Assembly: GCA_038236965.1 (NCBI GenBank)
Contig: JBBRZF010000003.1
Location: forward strand, 1 to 48,876
Direction: 5' to 3'
Origin: JBBRZF01 sp038236965
Lineage (GTDB): Bacteria > Acidobacteriota > Terriglobia > Terriglobales > Acidobacteriaceae
Length of the DNA stretch: 48,876 nucleotides
Numbering within the stretch: position 1 is the first letter of the stretch; every line of letters begins with the position of its first letter. The notes under the pieces were generated by a model. The model had not been told where the DNA came from and did no database searches. It saw nothing but the letters and a program-made list of their open reading frames with translations. The translations under genes were made by a program, and so were the position numbers. This document shows, in pieces, positions 6,772 through 14,371 of this stretch.

Positions 6772-9396
6772 TCACCGGGAACGCTTGTGGCGTTTCTTTG
6801 CGCGCGGCGGAGCGGCCTCTTCCATGACGGCGAACTGTATGCGTCTCTGCATGCGGTCAATGCGGTCGACGATGACATGGATGGGCTGACCGAGGGAATA
6901 CCTCTTGCCGGTGCGGGAGCCGATGATCTGCTTGGTGGTTTCGTTGTAGGTATAGCGGTCGTCGGCGAGGCTGGTGAGCGGGACGAGACCTTCGATGAAG
7001 AGCTCGTTCAGTTCAACGAACATTCCGAACTTGGTGATGCTGATGATGAGTCCGTCGAAATCTTCGCCGATGCGGTCGGACATGAACTTGATCTTCTTCC
7101 ACTCGAGCAGCTCGCGCGAGGCTTCGTCGGCGCGGCGCTCGGCCGTGCTGGATTCCTCGGCGATGTCGTGCAGTTCGGGCTCGGAAATGGGATCGTCGAG
7201 CGGCTGGCGCACGTCTTCGCGTTCGTTGAGATGAGGTTGCTGCTTGCGTCCCCGCTTGGGAGCAGGGCCACGAGTGGAGGCGCTTTCATCCCAAGGGGAA
7301 GTTTTGCCGCGAGGAGTCTTGCCATGCGAGGGCAGGTCAGGCGAGAGCTTATCGCGCTTGGACCAAGGCGACGGTGATTCGCTGTGGGCTACGTCGCCGA
7401 GGCCAACGGGAATCTCGCCGTCGCGACGTTCGGCGTCGTCGGCAAGCACCTCCTTGAGAATGCGATGGATGATGAGGTCGGGATAGCGGCGGATAGGCGA
7501 AGTGAAATGCGTATAGGTGGGCGCGGCGAGGGCGAAGTGTCCCTGATTGATCTCAGAATATTTTGCCTGTTTGAGCGAGCGCAGCATGAGGTAAGAGAGG
7601 ATGCGCTCTTCGAGCTTGCCTGCGATCTTCTCGGTGAGCTTCTGGTACATGCGCGGAGTGATGTGGACTTCTTCGGGAAGTTCGATGGGCGCGGGCTGGC
7701 GGCGACCAGTGCCGTAGCGTGAGCGCTTGTCTCCGCGGGGCTCGAATCGTTTGACGGGCAGCGCACCGACGCCGAGTGAGTATCCGAAGGCGGCGGCGGT
7801 GTTCTCAAATTCGTAGACGCGCTTGGGATTGGGCTTGTCGTGGATGCGATAAAGCGAGGCGACGCCCTTGCTTTCCAAATAACTGGCGACGCACTCGTTG
7901 GCCGAGAGCATGAATTCTTCAATGAGACGGTGCGCGAGGTTGCGCTCGGAGCGCGTGACACCCTTCATCAATCCGTTCTCGTCGAAATCGATGACGGCTT
8001 CAGGGAGATCAAAATCGATGGAGCCGCGACGCTGGCGTTTCTTGTTTAGGATTTTTGCGAGCTCGGCCATGAGTTCGAAGTTGCCGACGAGCGGCCCGTA
8101 ACGCTGTCGCATGGCGGGATCGTTTTCCAGCACGGCATTCACGTTGGTGTAGGTCATGCGCTCGGCGGAGCGGATGACGCCGGGCATGATTTCGTAGCCG
8201 AGGACCTCTCCGTGCGTATCGATCTGCATGATGCAGGAAAGGACGAGGCGTTCGACATGCGGGCGCAGGGAGCAGATGTCGGTGGAAAGCTCCATGGGAA
8301 GCATGGGAATGGCGCGGTCGGGAAAGTACACCGAGGTGCCGCGAAGACGCGCTTCGGAATCGATGGGATTGCCGTCGAGTACGTAGTGCGCGACGTCGGC
8401 GATGTGTACCTGAAGTTCGTAGTGTCCGTTGGCGGTGCGGGTGACGAGGACGGCATCATCGAAATCGCGTGCGGTTTCGCCGTCGATGGTGACGATGGGG
8501 AGAGCACGGAAATCGCGGCGATAACGCATCTCACGTGAAGAGATGACGGGCTCGATGGACTGCGCTTCTTCAAGGACTGCGGTAGGAAAACGGTGCGGGA
8601 GGTAGTGCTTGCGAATGACGATTTCGACGTCCACGCCAAAGTCGTCTTCGTAACCGAGGATCTCGACGACGCGTCCGCGGGGATTCTGGGTTTGCGTGGG
8701 CCACTCGGTTATTTCGACATCGACGACGATGTTCTCGAGGTCGTCCCACTGGCGGCGGCGCGCTTCGGCACCGATGACGCGGTCAACATCTTTGGTCTTT
8801 GTTTTCGCGCGACGGCGAGCGGAAGGTGGAGTATCGGCGGCTTCGAGTTCGGCTTCTGTGGGAGGGATTTCCATTCCGCGCGGAATGATGACGTCGATGG
8901 TGATCTTGTCGTCGATGGGGCGAACGTAGTTGTAGCGATCGCCGTAGTGGAAGGTTCCGACGACGGTGGGGTGGGCGCGATTGACGATGCGCGCGATGCG
9001 GCCTTCGGCGCGTCCGTCAGACTTCTTCTCGCGAACTTCGACGAGAACCTGATCGCCGTGCATGGCGGCGCCGATGGCAGGCGGCGGAATGTATATGTCT
9101 CCGTTGAAACGTTCGCGCACGGAGGGGCTGTCGGGAATGACGAAACCGTATCCGTCGCGATGAGTGCTGAGGCGTCCAGCGATGAGGTTCTGCGTAGCGG
9201 CGGCGGACTCGGGCAGAGTGTAGCGATCGCGTCCGGTGAGTACGAGTTTTCCGCGCGTGACCATCTGCTCGAGACGAGCCTGGAGGTCGCGGCGTTCGGA
9301 ACCACGAAGGCTGAGTTCGCGGACTAGCTGCTTGAATCCGGCAGAGCGGTGCGGCAGTTTCTCCAGATGCCCCAGAATCCGGCTTTCAGAGATCAT
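6772..9396 (-). CDS. rnr: Ribonuclease R (3'-5' exoribonuclease)
   Basis: An 874-aa RNase II/R-family processive exoribonuclease that degrades structured RNA in the cytoplasm. The order is an N-terminal winged-helix/cold-shock region (residues about 1-270), the RNB catalytic domain from about 285 with the acidic centre DGETARDFDDAV at 304-315, HFTSPIRRYPDL near 635, an S1 RNA-binding domain at about 775-855 (GEDFDGLIISITKFGMFVEL), and a basic tail RAKKRHKRSR. ATG 9396 has a GGGAGAA ribosome site. One oddity is a roughly 85-residue hydrophilic, Pro/Ser/Lys-rich insert at about 655-740, between the end of RNB and the helix (TAERRADEASRELLEWKK) that normally follows closely. Monocistronic as far as can be seen. 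Confidence 0.95.
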   Translation of the reverse strand: MISESRILGHLEKLPHRSAGFKQLVRELSLRGSERRDLQARLEQMVTRGKLVLTGRDRYTLPESAAATQNLIAGRLSTHRDGYGFVIPDSPSVRERFNGDIYIPPPAIGAAMHGDQVLVEVREKKSDGRAEGRIARIVNRAHPTVVGTFHYGDRYNYVRPIDDKITIDVIIPRGMEIPPTEAELEAADTPPSARRRAKTKTKDVDRVIGAEARRRQWDDLENIVVDVEITEWPTQTQNPRGRVVEILGYEDDFGVDVEIVIRKHYLPHRFPTAVLEEAQSIEPVISSREMRYRRDFRALPIVTIDGETARDFDDAVLVTRTANGHYELQVHIADVAHYVLDGNPIDSEARLRGTSVYFPDRAIPMLPMELSTDICSLRPHVERLVLSCIMQIDTHGEVLGYEIMPGVIRSAERMTYTNVNAVLENDPAMRQRYGPLVGNFELMAELAKILNKKRQRRGSIDFDLPEAVIDFDENGLMKGVTRSERNLAHRLIEEFMLSANECVASYLESKGVASLYRIHDKPNPKRVYEFENTAAAFGYSLGVGALPVKRFEPRGDKRSRYGTGRRQPAPIELPEEVHITPRMYQKLTEKIAGKLEERILSYLMLRSLKQAKYSEINQGHFALAAPTYTHFTSPIRRYPDLIIHRILKEVLADDAERRDGEIPVGLGDVAHSESPSPWSKRDKLSPDLPSHGKTPRGKTSPWDESASTRGPAPKRGRKQQPHLNEREDVRQPLDDPISEPELHDIAEESSTAERRADEASRELLEWKKIKFMSDRIGEDFDGLIISITKFGMFVELNELFIEGLVPLTSLADDRYTYNETTKQIIGSRTGKRYSLGQPIHVIVDRIDRMQRRIQFAVMEEAAPPRAKKRHKRSR

Positions 9397-9627
9397 TCGT
9401 TCTCCCGATAAGGTCTATGCACGAAGGGGACGAGTTGCACCTGTTGAGATGCAATTCGCGCTGTTTGGCGCTACGGATTGAGGGTAGCGCGGACGAAGCA
9501 GAGTACGTACTACGTCCATCCTAGCCTATGTTAAGCCACGAGAAAAAATCCTTATAAGGTCTTTCGCCGATATAAGAAATGCCAACAGAGTTTAGTATTT
9601 ACACAACATCGACAGCGGAAACGCAGT

Positions 9628-9641
9628 CCCGCTTCGGCGGG
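9628..9641. repeat. CCCGC-TTCG-GCGGG hairpin
   Basis: A 5-bp G/C stem with a stable TTCG tetraloop, in the intergenic stretch 9397-9761 between divergent rnr and the bactofilin gene. It has no T-run, so it is more likely a leader structure of the bactofilin mRNA than a terminator. The remaining roughly 350 nt of this gap show no gene. Confidence 0.45.
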
Positions 9642-9761
9642 GGCAACCGCAAACACACGCAAATCCAGCAGTTCTGAATGTAACTCTCAGAATAGCTACT
9701 TTGGCCAGTGAAGTGCGACGAAGCCAAGTCGAGATACTCCCCCGAAAGGAATTTCTGAATC

Positions 9762-10325
9762 ATGTGGAAGCCCTCCAACCCGACTGCAGGCAACACTAAT
9801 GCCAATGCCAATGCCAATCCCAATCCCAACGCTAACGCAACAACCAAGACCGCTACACCTGCTGCTGAACCGCAGCGTAGTGCGATGCCGCCTGCGACTC
9901 CGATGGAGCCGGTAAGCGCACCGCGCAATGCGACGGTGACGAACATGGAGCAGGCGACGATCGGCAAATCGCTTGTCATCAAGGGCGAGGTTACGGGATC
10001 TGAATCGTTGTATATCGATGGACGCGTGGAAGGCTCGATCAACCTGGCGGGAAATCGTGTGACGGTTGGGCGCAACGGAGTCGTGGCGGCGAACATCTCC
10101 GCGCGCGAGATCGTTGTACTGGGCAAGGTTCGCGGCAATCTGGCAGCCACCGACCGCGTTGACATCCGCAACGAAGGTTCGCTGACGGGCGACGTGATCG
10201 CTCAGCGCATCAGCATCGAAGACGGCGCGTTCTTCAAGGGCGGCATCGATATTCGCAAGCCGGGCCAGAAGATGGAACCGGGCACCGAAAAAGAAGCGGT
10301 GGAAAAGACGGCGGCGCGCGCTTAA
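9762..10325 (+). CDS. Bactofilin family cytoskeletal protein
   Basis: A 187-aa polymer-forming protein. Residues about 62-165 hold the bactofilin beta-helix: IGKSLVIKGEVTGSESLYID, GRVEGSINL, VTVGRNGVVAANI, KVRGNLAATDRVDI and GSLTGDVIAQRISIEDGAFFKGGI show the repeating turn pattern. The N-terminus is a disordered Asn/Ala/Pro tail (residues about 11-27), encoded by a run of AATGCC-like hexamers. Bactofilins self-assemble at the inner membrane and help place cell-wall enzymes. AAAGGA lies about 12 nt before ATG 9762. The small zinc-ribbon gene 118 nt downstream and murJ beyond it suggest an envelope-related neighbourhood. Confidence 0.9.
   Translation: MWKPSNPTAGNTNANANANPNPNANATTKTATPAAEPQRSAMPPATPMEPVSAPRNATVTNMEQATIGKSLVIKGEVTGSESLYIDGRVEGSINLAGNRVTVGRNGVVAANISAREIVVLGKVRGNLAATDRVDIRNEGSLTGDVIAQRISIEDGAFFKGGIDIRKPGQKMEPGTEKEAVEKTAARA
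9795..9838 (+). repeat. Hexanucleotide microsatellite in bactofilin coding region
   Basis: Three consecutive AATGCC units are followed by degenerate AATCCC and AACGCT copies, all in phase with the reading frame and coding for Asn-Ala/Asn-Pro dipeptides. Unit gain or loss would change the length of the disordered tail without shifting the frame. Confidence 0.75.
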
Positions 10326-10442
10326 TCAGGTTTTGCCCGGTGCACACGGTTTGCGGTGCGCAGGGATGTTTCGCTTCCGCTGTGAGGAGCGATGTGAGAA
10401 AAAGCGCATCGCTCACCAGCTCAAGCTGGAAGGTCTAATAAC

Positions 10443-10655
10443 ATGTTGGAAAAAGTCCTTCAGCTACTGGCTATCAGTTGCCGGCACAAGAATACGTCGC
10501 AGCCGTTCGCCTCATCCACCACCAGCACGGCCCATCGCTCGTCGGGCGATTGGGAACCGGTCATGGCAGCCGCAGGCGGCGGACATTACATCGTTTGCCT
10601 GGATTGCGGTAAGAAGTTCGCGTACGACTGGGCCCAGATGCGCATGATCAAGTAA
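10443..10655 (+). CDS. Small zinc-ribbon-like protein, hypothetical
   Basis: A 70-aa protein with Cys13-x-His15 near the N-terminus and Cys52-x-x-Cys55 (VCLDCGKKFAYDW), a pattern suited to binding one zinc. I recall similar short acidobacterial proteins ending CLDCGKxFxYDW; none has a function known to me. GGAAGG stands nine bases before ATG 10443. The gene lies between bactofilin and a rho-independent terminator, so it may share the bactofilin transcript. The middle section is Ser/Thr-rich and probably flexible. Confidence 0.7.
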   Translation: MLEKVLQLLAISCRHKNTSQPFASSTTSTAHRSSGDWEPVMAAAGGGHYIVCLDCGKKFAYDWAQMRMIK

Positions 10656-10656
10656 G

Positions 10657-10723
10657 AACAGTTGCCAGTTGCCGGTTGCCAGTTGAAAGCCAAGGCAATT
10701 GAGAACAGTTGGCAGAAGGCAGT
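10657..10723. repeat. Short CAGTTGCC-type direct repeats
   Basis: The sequence CAGTTGCCAGTTGCCGGTTGCCAGTTG is followed by further CAGTTGG and GGCAGTTG copies between the zinc-ribbon gene and the terminator hairpin. It is simple repetitive intergenic DNA with no coding capacity. Confidence 0.6.
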
Positions 10724-10746
10724 TGAAGACAAAAGCAAAGGACAGC

Positions 10747-10774
10747 AAGGCTCCGATTCCTCCGACGGAGCCTT
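10747..10774 (+). terminator. Rho-independent terminator
   Basis: AAGGCTCCG (10747-10755) pairs perfectly with CGGAGCCTT (10766-10774) around a 10-nt loop, and TTGTTA follows. It ends the bactofilin/zinc-ribbon unit about 50 nt before murJ. Confidence 0.85.
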
Positions 10775-10827
10775 TTGTTATGGGCGAAAGATCAAAATTT
10801 CAGGACATTTCGGTATAGTGAACGGTA

Positions 10828-12420
10828 ATGTCGACGACAGCGCGGATGAGAAAACTGTTTAGCGAACGCGGGGCCGCTTCGCTGGTTGCGGCCGGCATTC
10901 TGCTGAGCCGCATCGCCGGGTTGGTACGCGACTCGGCCTTCGCGCATTACCTGGGAAACTCCGACGCAGCCGACGCATTCCGCGCGGCGTTCCGCATCCC
11001 TAATTTTCTGCAAAATCTATTTGGCGAAGGCGTGCTCTCGGCTTCGTTCATCCCCGTGTATGCGCGATTACGGGCCGAGGGAAAGGACGAAGACGCCAGC
11101 AGGCTGGCCGAGGCAATCGGCGCATTCCTGGGGCTGGCGACATCGTTGCTGGTGGTGATCGGGGTGATGGCTGCTCCGTGGCTCATCGCTGCCATCGCGC
11201 CGGGATTCCACGGGGAGAAGCGCGAGCTGACGATTCGGCTGGTACGCATTCTTTTCCCCGGTAGCGGACTGCTGGTATTCAGCGCTTGGTGCCTGGGGAT
11301 ACTGAATAGTCATCGCAAATTTTTCCTATCGTACTCCGCGCCGGTGGTGTGGAACCTGGCCATCATCGCGACCTTGCTCTGGATGGGGCCGGGGAGAGAA
11401 GCCGGACATCTGGCCATGCTGGTGGCGTGGGGCTCAGTGGTTGGCAGTGGATTGCAGTTTGGCGTGCAACTGCCGACGGTGATTGCCTTGCTGCGTCCGA
11501 TGCAGAGTTTTATTGCGGCGCGTTCGCAACACGTGCGAACGGTGGTGCGGAATTTCTTTCCCGTATTCCTGAGTCGCGGCGTGGTGCAGATAAGCGCGTA
11601 CATCGATTCCCTGCTGGCGAGCTTTTTGCCGACGGGCGCGGTGGCGGCCTTGGCGTACGCACAGACCTTGAATTCGTTGCCGGTGAGTTTGTTCGGCATG
11701 GCGGTGTCGGCCGCGGAGTTACCGGCGATGTCGAGCGCTCTGGGCAGCGATGGAGAAGTTGCGGAGGCGCTGCGAAAGCGGATGATGGGCGGACTGAAAC
11801 AAATCGCTTACTTTGTGGTGCCCTCGGCGATGGCGTTCCTGGCGTTGGGAGATGTGGTGGTGGCGACCATCTACCAGTCGGGAGTCTTTACTGCGCGCGA
11901 TTCGCAATATGTTTGGGCAGTGCTGGCGGGGTCGGCCGTGGGGCTGATGGCATCGACTTCTGGACGGCTGTATTCCTCGGCGTTCTATGCGTTGCGCGAT
12001 ACTCGCACTCCACTGAAGTTCGCCGTGGTACGCGTGGTTCTGACGCTGGTACTGGGATACATGTTCGCGCTGCCATTGCCGCGCTGGATAGGGATCGAAC
12101 AGCGCTGGGGCGTTGCAGGCCTTACGCTTTCCGCAGGGTTGGCGGGATGGCTGGAGTTCGCGCTGCTACGGCGTTCTCTGCACGGTCGCATAGGGCGAGT
12201 GGATTTCTCCGGCGCGTACGTGGCGAAGTTATGGGCTGCGGCGTTGATTGCGGCAGCCGTTGCACTGGGCATCAAGTTTGGCGTTCCGGTGCATTCGCGC
12301 CTGGTGCGCGGTGCGATGGTGCTGATTCCGTATGGATTGGTTTATCTCGGGATGACAATGGCGCTGGGAATAGCGGGGCCGATGGGGCGATTTGGGTTGG
12401 GGCGCAAGCGGTCGCAGTAA
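10828..12420 (+). CDS. murJ: Lipid II flippase MurJ
   Basis: A 530-aa polytopic inner-membrane protein of the MOP/MVF superfamily that moves lipid II outward for peptidoglycan synthesis. Family marks are GILLSRIAGLVRDSAFAHYLG at the first helix, FRIPNFLQNLFGEGVLSASFIPVY, PVFLSRGVVQISAYIDSLLASFL in the middle, and the LRDTRTPLKFA loop before the last helices. About fourteen hydrophobic segments are visible, and the length is usual for the family. ATG 10828 is chosen although the ribosome site is weak (GGTA only); Met at 10846 is an alternative. Bactofilin upstream fits a cell-wall context, but a terminator separates the two units. Confidence 0.93.
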   Translation: MSTTARMRKLFSERGAASLVAAGILLSRIAGLVRDSAFAHYLGNSDAADAFRAAFRIPNFLQNLFGEGVLSASFIPVYARLRAEGKDEDASRLAEAIGAFLGLATSLLVVIGVMAAPWLIAAIAPGFHGEKRELTIRLVRILFPGSGLLVFSAWCLGILNSHRKFFLSYSAPVVWNLAIIATLLWMGPGREAGHLAMLVAWGSVVGSGLQFGVQLPTVIALLRPMQSFIAARSQHVRTVVRNFFPVFLSRGVVQISAYIDSLLASFLPTGAVAALAYAQTLNSLPVSLFGMAVSAAELPAMSSALGSDGEVAEALRKRMMGGLKQIAYFVVPSAMAFLALGDVVVATIYQSGVFTARDSQYVWAVLAGSAVGLMASTSGRLYSSAFYALRDTRTPLKFAVVRVVLTLVLGYMFALPLPRWIGIEQRWGVAGLTLSAGLAGWLEFALLRRSLHGRIGRVDFSGAYVAKLWAAALIAAAVALGIKFGVPVHSRLVRGAMVLIPYGLVYLGMTMALGIAGPMGRFGLGRKRSQ

Positions 12421-12497
12421 GCGCGCCCACGGAAAGAGCGGCCACGGATTTTACGTATAAGAACGGATAGGGAAAAGCGAAAGGGCCGGGTCTGAAG

Positions 12498-12517
12498 GCA
12501 CGACTAAAGTCGTGCCC
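12498..12517. repeat. Palindromic intergenic element, 9-bp arms
   Basis: GGCACGACT (12498-12506), AA, AGTCGTGCC (12509-12517) is a perfect hairpin downstream of murJ and facing the cytochrome gene. It lacks a T-run. I associate such GGCACG...CGTGCC elements with dispersed repeats in acidobacterial genomes, but that is recollection rather than something shown here. Confidence 0.6.
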
Positions 12518-12581
12518 TGATATAAAGCTCGATGGGACGGGAGGAGGTAGGCAACCGTACTTGTGAGCTATCGAGACTCGC

Positions 12582-12606
12582 GTCCCACTCTTCGACAGAA
12601 TGGGAC
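12582..12606. repeat. Second palindromic intergenic element, one mismatch
   Basis: GTCCCACTCT (12582-12591) pairs with AGAATGGGAC (12597-12606) except at one position, around the loop TCGAC. It sits 15 nt beyond the cytochrome c stop codon and may act as a terminator-like structure; it is probably another dispersed repeat. Confidence 0.5.
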
Positions 12607-12621
12607 ACCCATATTCGAGTA

Positions 12622-12948
12622 TTACTTCTTCATTGTGCGGATATATCCCACCAGCAGCTTGATGTCCGCCTTGGTCATGCCGCGCATTTCGAAGGCATGG
12701 GGATAGTTCTTGTGACGAGTACCGCGGGCGATGGAGGAGTAGATCTCTTCGTCGGTCATGTCCTGCACTTCTTTGGAGCGCAGATCGGGGACGCGGGCCC
12801 GGCTTGCAAAATTGGTTTTGCCGGCTCCGTCGGCGCCGTGGCATTGCGAGCAGTTGACGCGATAGTTGGCTTCGGGCTCGGCGAACGCGGCGCTCGTGAG
12901 CAGGAGAGCAAGAATGGTGAGACCGGAAATTTTCCGAACAAGGGCCAC
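12622..12948 (-). CDS. Secreted class I cytochrome c
   Basis: About 108 aa from a GTG at 12948, chosen because TGAGG stands nine bases upstream and a signal peptide (VRKISGLTILALLLTSAAFA) starts there. The frame stays open much further up but without plausible protein. The mature protein has one haem-binding site, Cys33-Ser-Gln-Cys36-His37, in the context NYRVNCSQCHGADG, and an axial Met at 88 or 91 (FEMRGM) before the last helix KLLVGYIRTMKK. This is the usual small mono-haem electron carrier of the periplasm. It stands alone and diverges from the pyrophosphatase gene. Confidence 0.85.
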   Translation of the reverse strand: MALVRKISGLTILALLLTSAAFAEPEANYRVNCSQCHGADGAGKTNFASRARVPDLRSKEVQDMTDEEIYSSIARGTRHKNYPHAFEMRGMTKADIKLLVGYIRTMKK

Positions 12949-13156
12949 GGTCGAAAACCTCAGATAGAGATGCGCAGCAATAGGGGCCTGCGGCTGCGAG
13001 CCATGGTCGCGGCTCATACACTTTGCGGGAAATGGCCGGAAGCACAAATGCTTAACGTCACAATACGTTGTGATGTGAACCGCAAAGGGCAACGCCACCT
13101 TTTTCCGGTAAAATACGAAAAAGCCTGCTGAGGCGAGATAGAAAGGCCCTCCTGAA

Positions 13157-13699
13157 ATGATCCATCCCTGGCATGACATTACTCCCGGCGAACATTTGCC
13201 CAAGGAATTCAACAGCATCATCGAGATTCCGTTCGGTTCGAGCGTGAAATACGAGTTGGATAAGCAGAGCGGATTAATCAAACTGGACCGCGTACTGTAC
13301 TCGGCCGTGTACTATCCCGCGAACTACGGTTTTATTCCGCAGACGCTGGCCGAGGATGACGATCCGCTTGACGTGCTGGTGCTATGCCAGGAGGCGGTGG
13401 TTCCGCTGACACTGATCCACTCGCGCGTGATCGGCCTGATGACGATGATCGACGGGGGCAAGAAAGACCACAAGATCATCGCCATCGCCACCAAGGACCC
13501 GGAGTTCAACTCCTATAACGAGGCGGCGGAGATGCCTCCACACCGGGCCATGATGCTGCGAAGGTTCTTTCAGGATTACAAACAGTTGGAAGAAAAAGCG
13601 GTTGAAGTGGACGAGATAGAACCGGCGGCACACGCGTATCCGATCATCGAAGACGCGCTGCATCGGTACTCGCAGCAGCGGCGTAAGGGATTCAAGTAA
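13157..13699 (+). CDS. ppa: Inorganic pyrophosphatase (family I)
   Basis: A 180-aa soluble enzyme that hydrolyses pyrophosphate with Mg2+, pulling biosynthetic reactions forward. The metal-binding signature EDDDPLDVLVL is at residues 66-76 (Asp67, Asp69 and Asp72 expected as ligands). Other conserved blocks are EIPFGSSVKYELDK at 23-36, YPANYGFIP at 53-61 and DHKIIAIATKDPE. GAAAGG lies upstream of ATG 13157. The gene is monocistronic; the next plus-strand gene is far away. Confidence 0.95.
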   Translation: MIHPWHDITPGEHLPKEFNSIIEIPFGSSVKYELDKQSGLIKLDRVLYSAVYYPANYGFIPQTLAEDDDPLDVLVLCQEAVVPLTLIHSRVIGLMTMIDGGKKDHKIIAIATKDPEFNSYNEAAEMPPHRAMMLRRFFQDYKQLEEKAVEVDEIEPAAHAYPIIEDALHRYSQQRRKGFK

Positions 13700-13747
13700 G
13701 GCAACAGGAGCGCCGGGGACGGGCGAACCGGAGGAGAGCGACGATGA

Positions 13748-14248
13748 TTATTTGACTTCGATTTCGGTGGGCAGTAGGAAGACTATTTTGCCTTTGTCGT
13801 AAGCAGCGATGAACGCGCCGACGATTTCGGGGTCGAATTTCGTTCCGGAGCCCCGAACGATTACATTGCGGGCTACTGACGGGGGCAGGGCCGTGCGCAT
13901 GTCGGCGTCGTGCGTCAAGGAGTCGAAGGTTTCGGCAAGTTCCACGATGCGCGACTCCATTGGAATCTCCTTCAATGTCTTGCCTTCGGTGTTGATGATC
14001 AATGGCAGAACACGGCAAAGTCGTGCGAGCGCGTCGCAATCGTTCTTCGTGGAGGAGTTGTCTTCGCTGTGAGCTGTGACGCTCAGGCGCGCAAGTTTCC
14101 GCAAGAGATCCTCATGAAGATCAAAATCGCGCAGGTCAAACAGCAGAGCCGCCGCGATTCCGCCGATGACGAGGAAGACGCTGGCGCAGGCAGTCAAGGT
14201 GGCGTGGCGGCGGCCCATTAGGTAGGCGGAGAACAAGGTTGGCAACAC
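13748..14248 (-). pseudogene. Remnant of a membrane HD-GYP-type protein lacking its catalytic core
   Basis: An open frame of about 166 codons (GTG 14248, directly preceded by an in-frame stop). It begins with membrane-helix sequence (FSAYLMGRRHATLTACASVFLVIG). Its C-terminal part matches the last section of HD-GYP domains: SRIVELAETFDSLTHDADMR, then GSGTKFDPEIVGAFIAAY. The central HD and GYP motifs that would hydrolyse cyclic-di-GMP are absent. The plain reading is an internal deletion plus 5' truncation of a larger sensor, with the frame still open. It could instead be a genuine shortened protein; no ribosome site is evident. It lies downstream of hemG on the same strand. Confidence 0.5.
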
Positions 14249-14371
14249 CGAAAGTTCGGATCAACCGCTGTCGAAATATTCAGAGATTGGGGGGGAGGAG
14301 CGGTACTGGGACGATACCACAGGCTTTGGGGAGGTGTGTATCCACTTTAGTAGCAGACTGGTAGGTGACGG

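Noticed and set aside
11349..12470. 373-codon frame overlapping murJ in another frame
   Set aside because: Gly/Ala/Arg-biased shadow of murJ without start signals.
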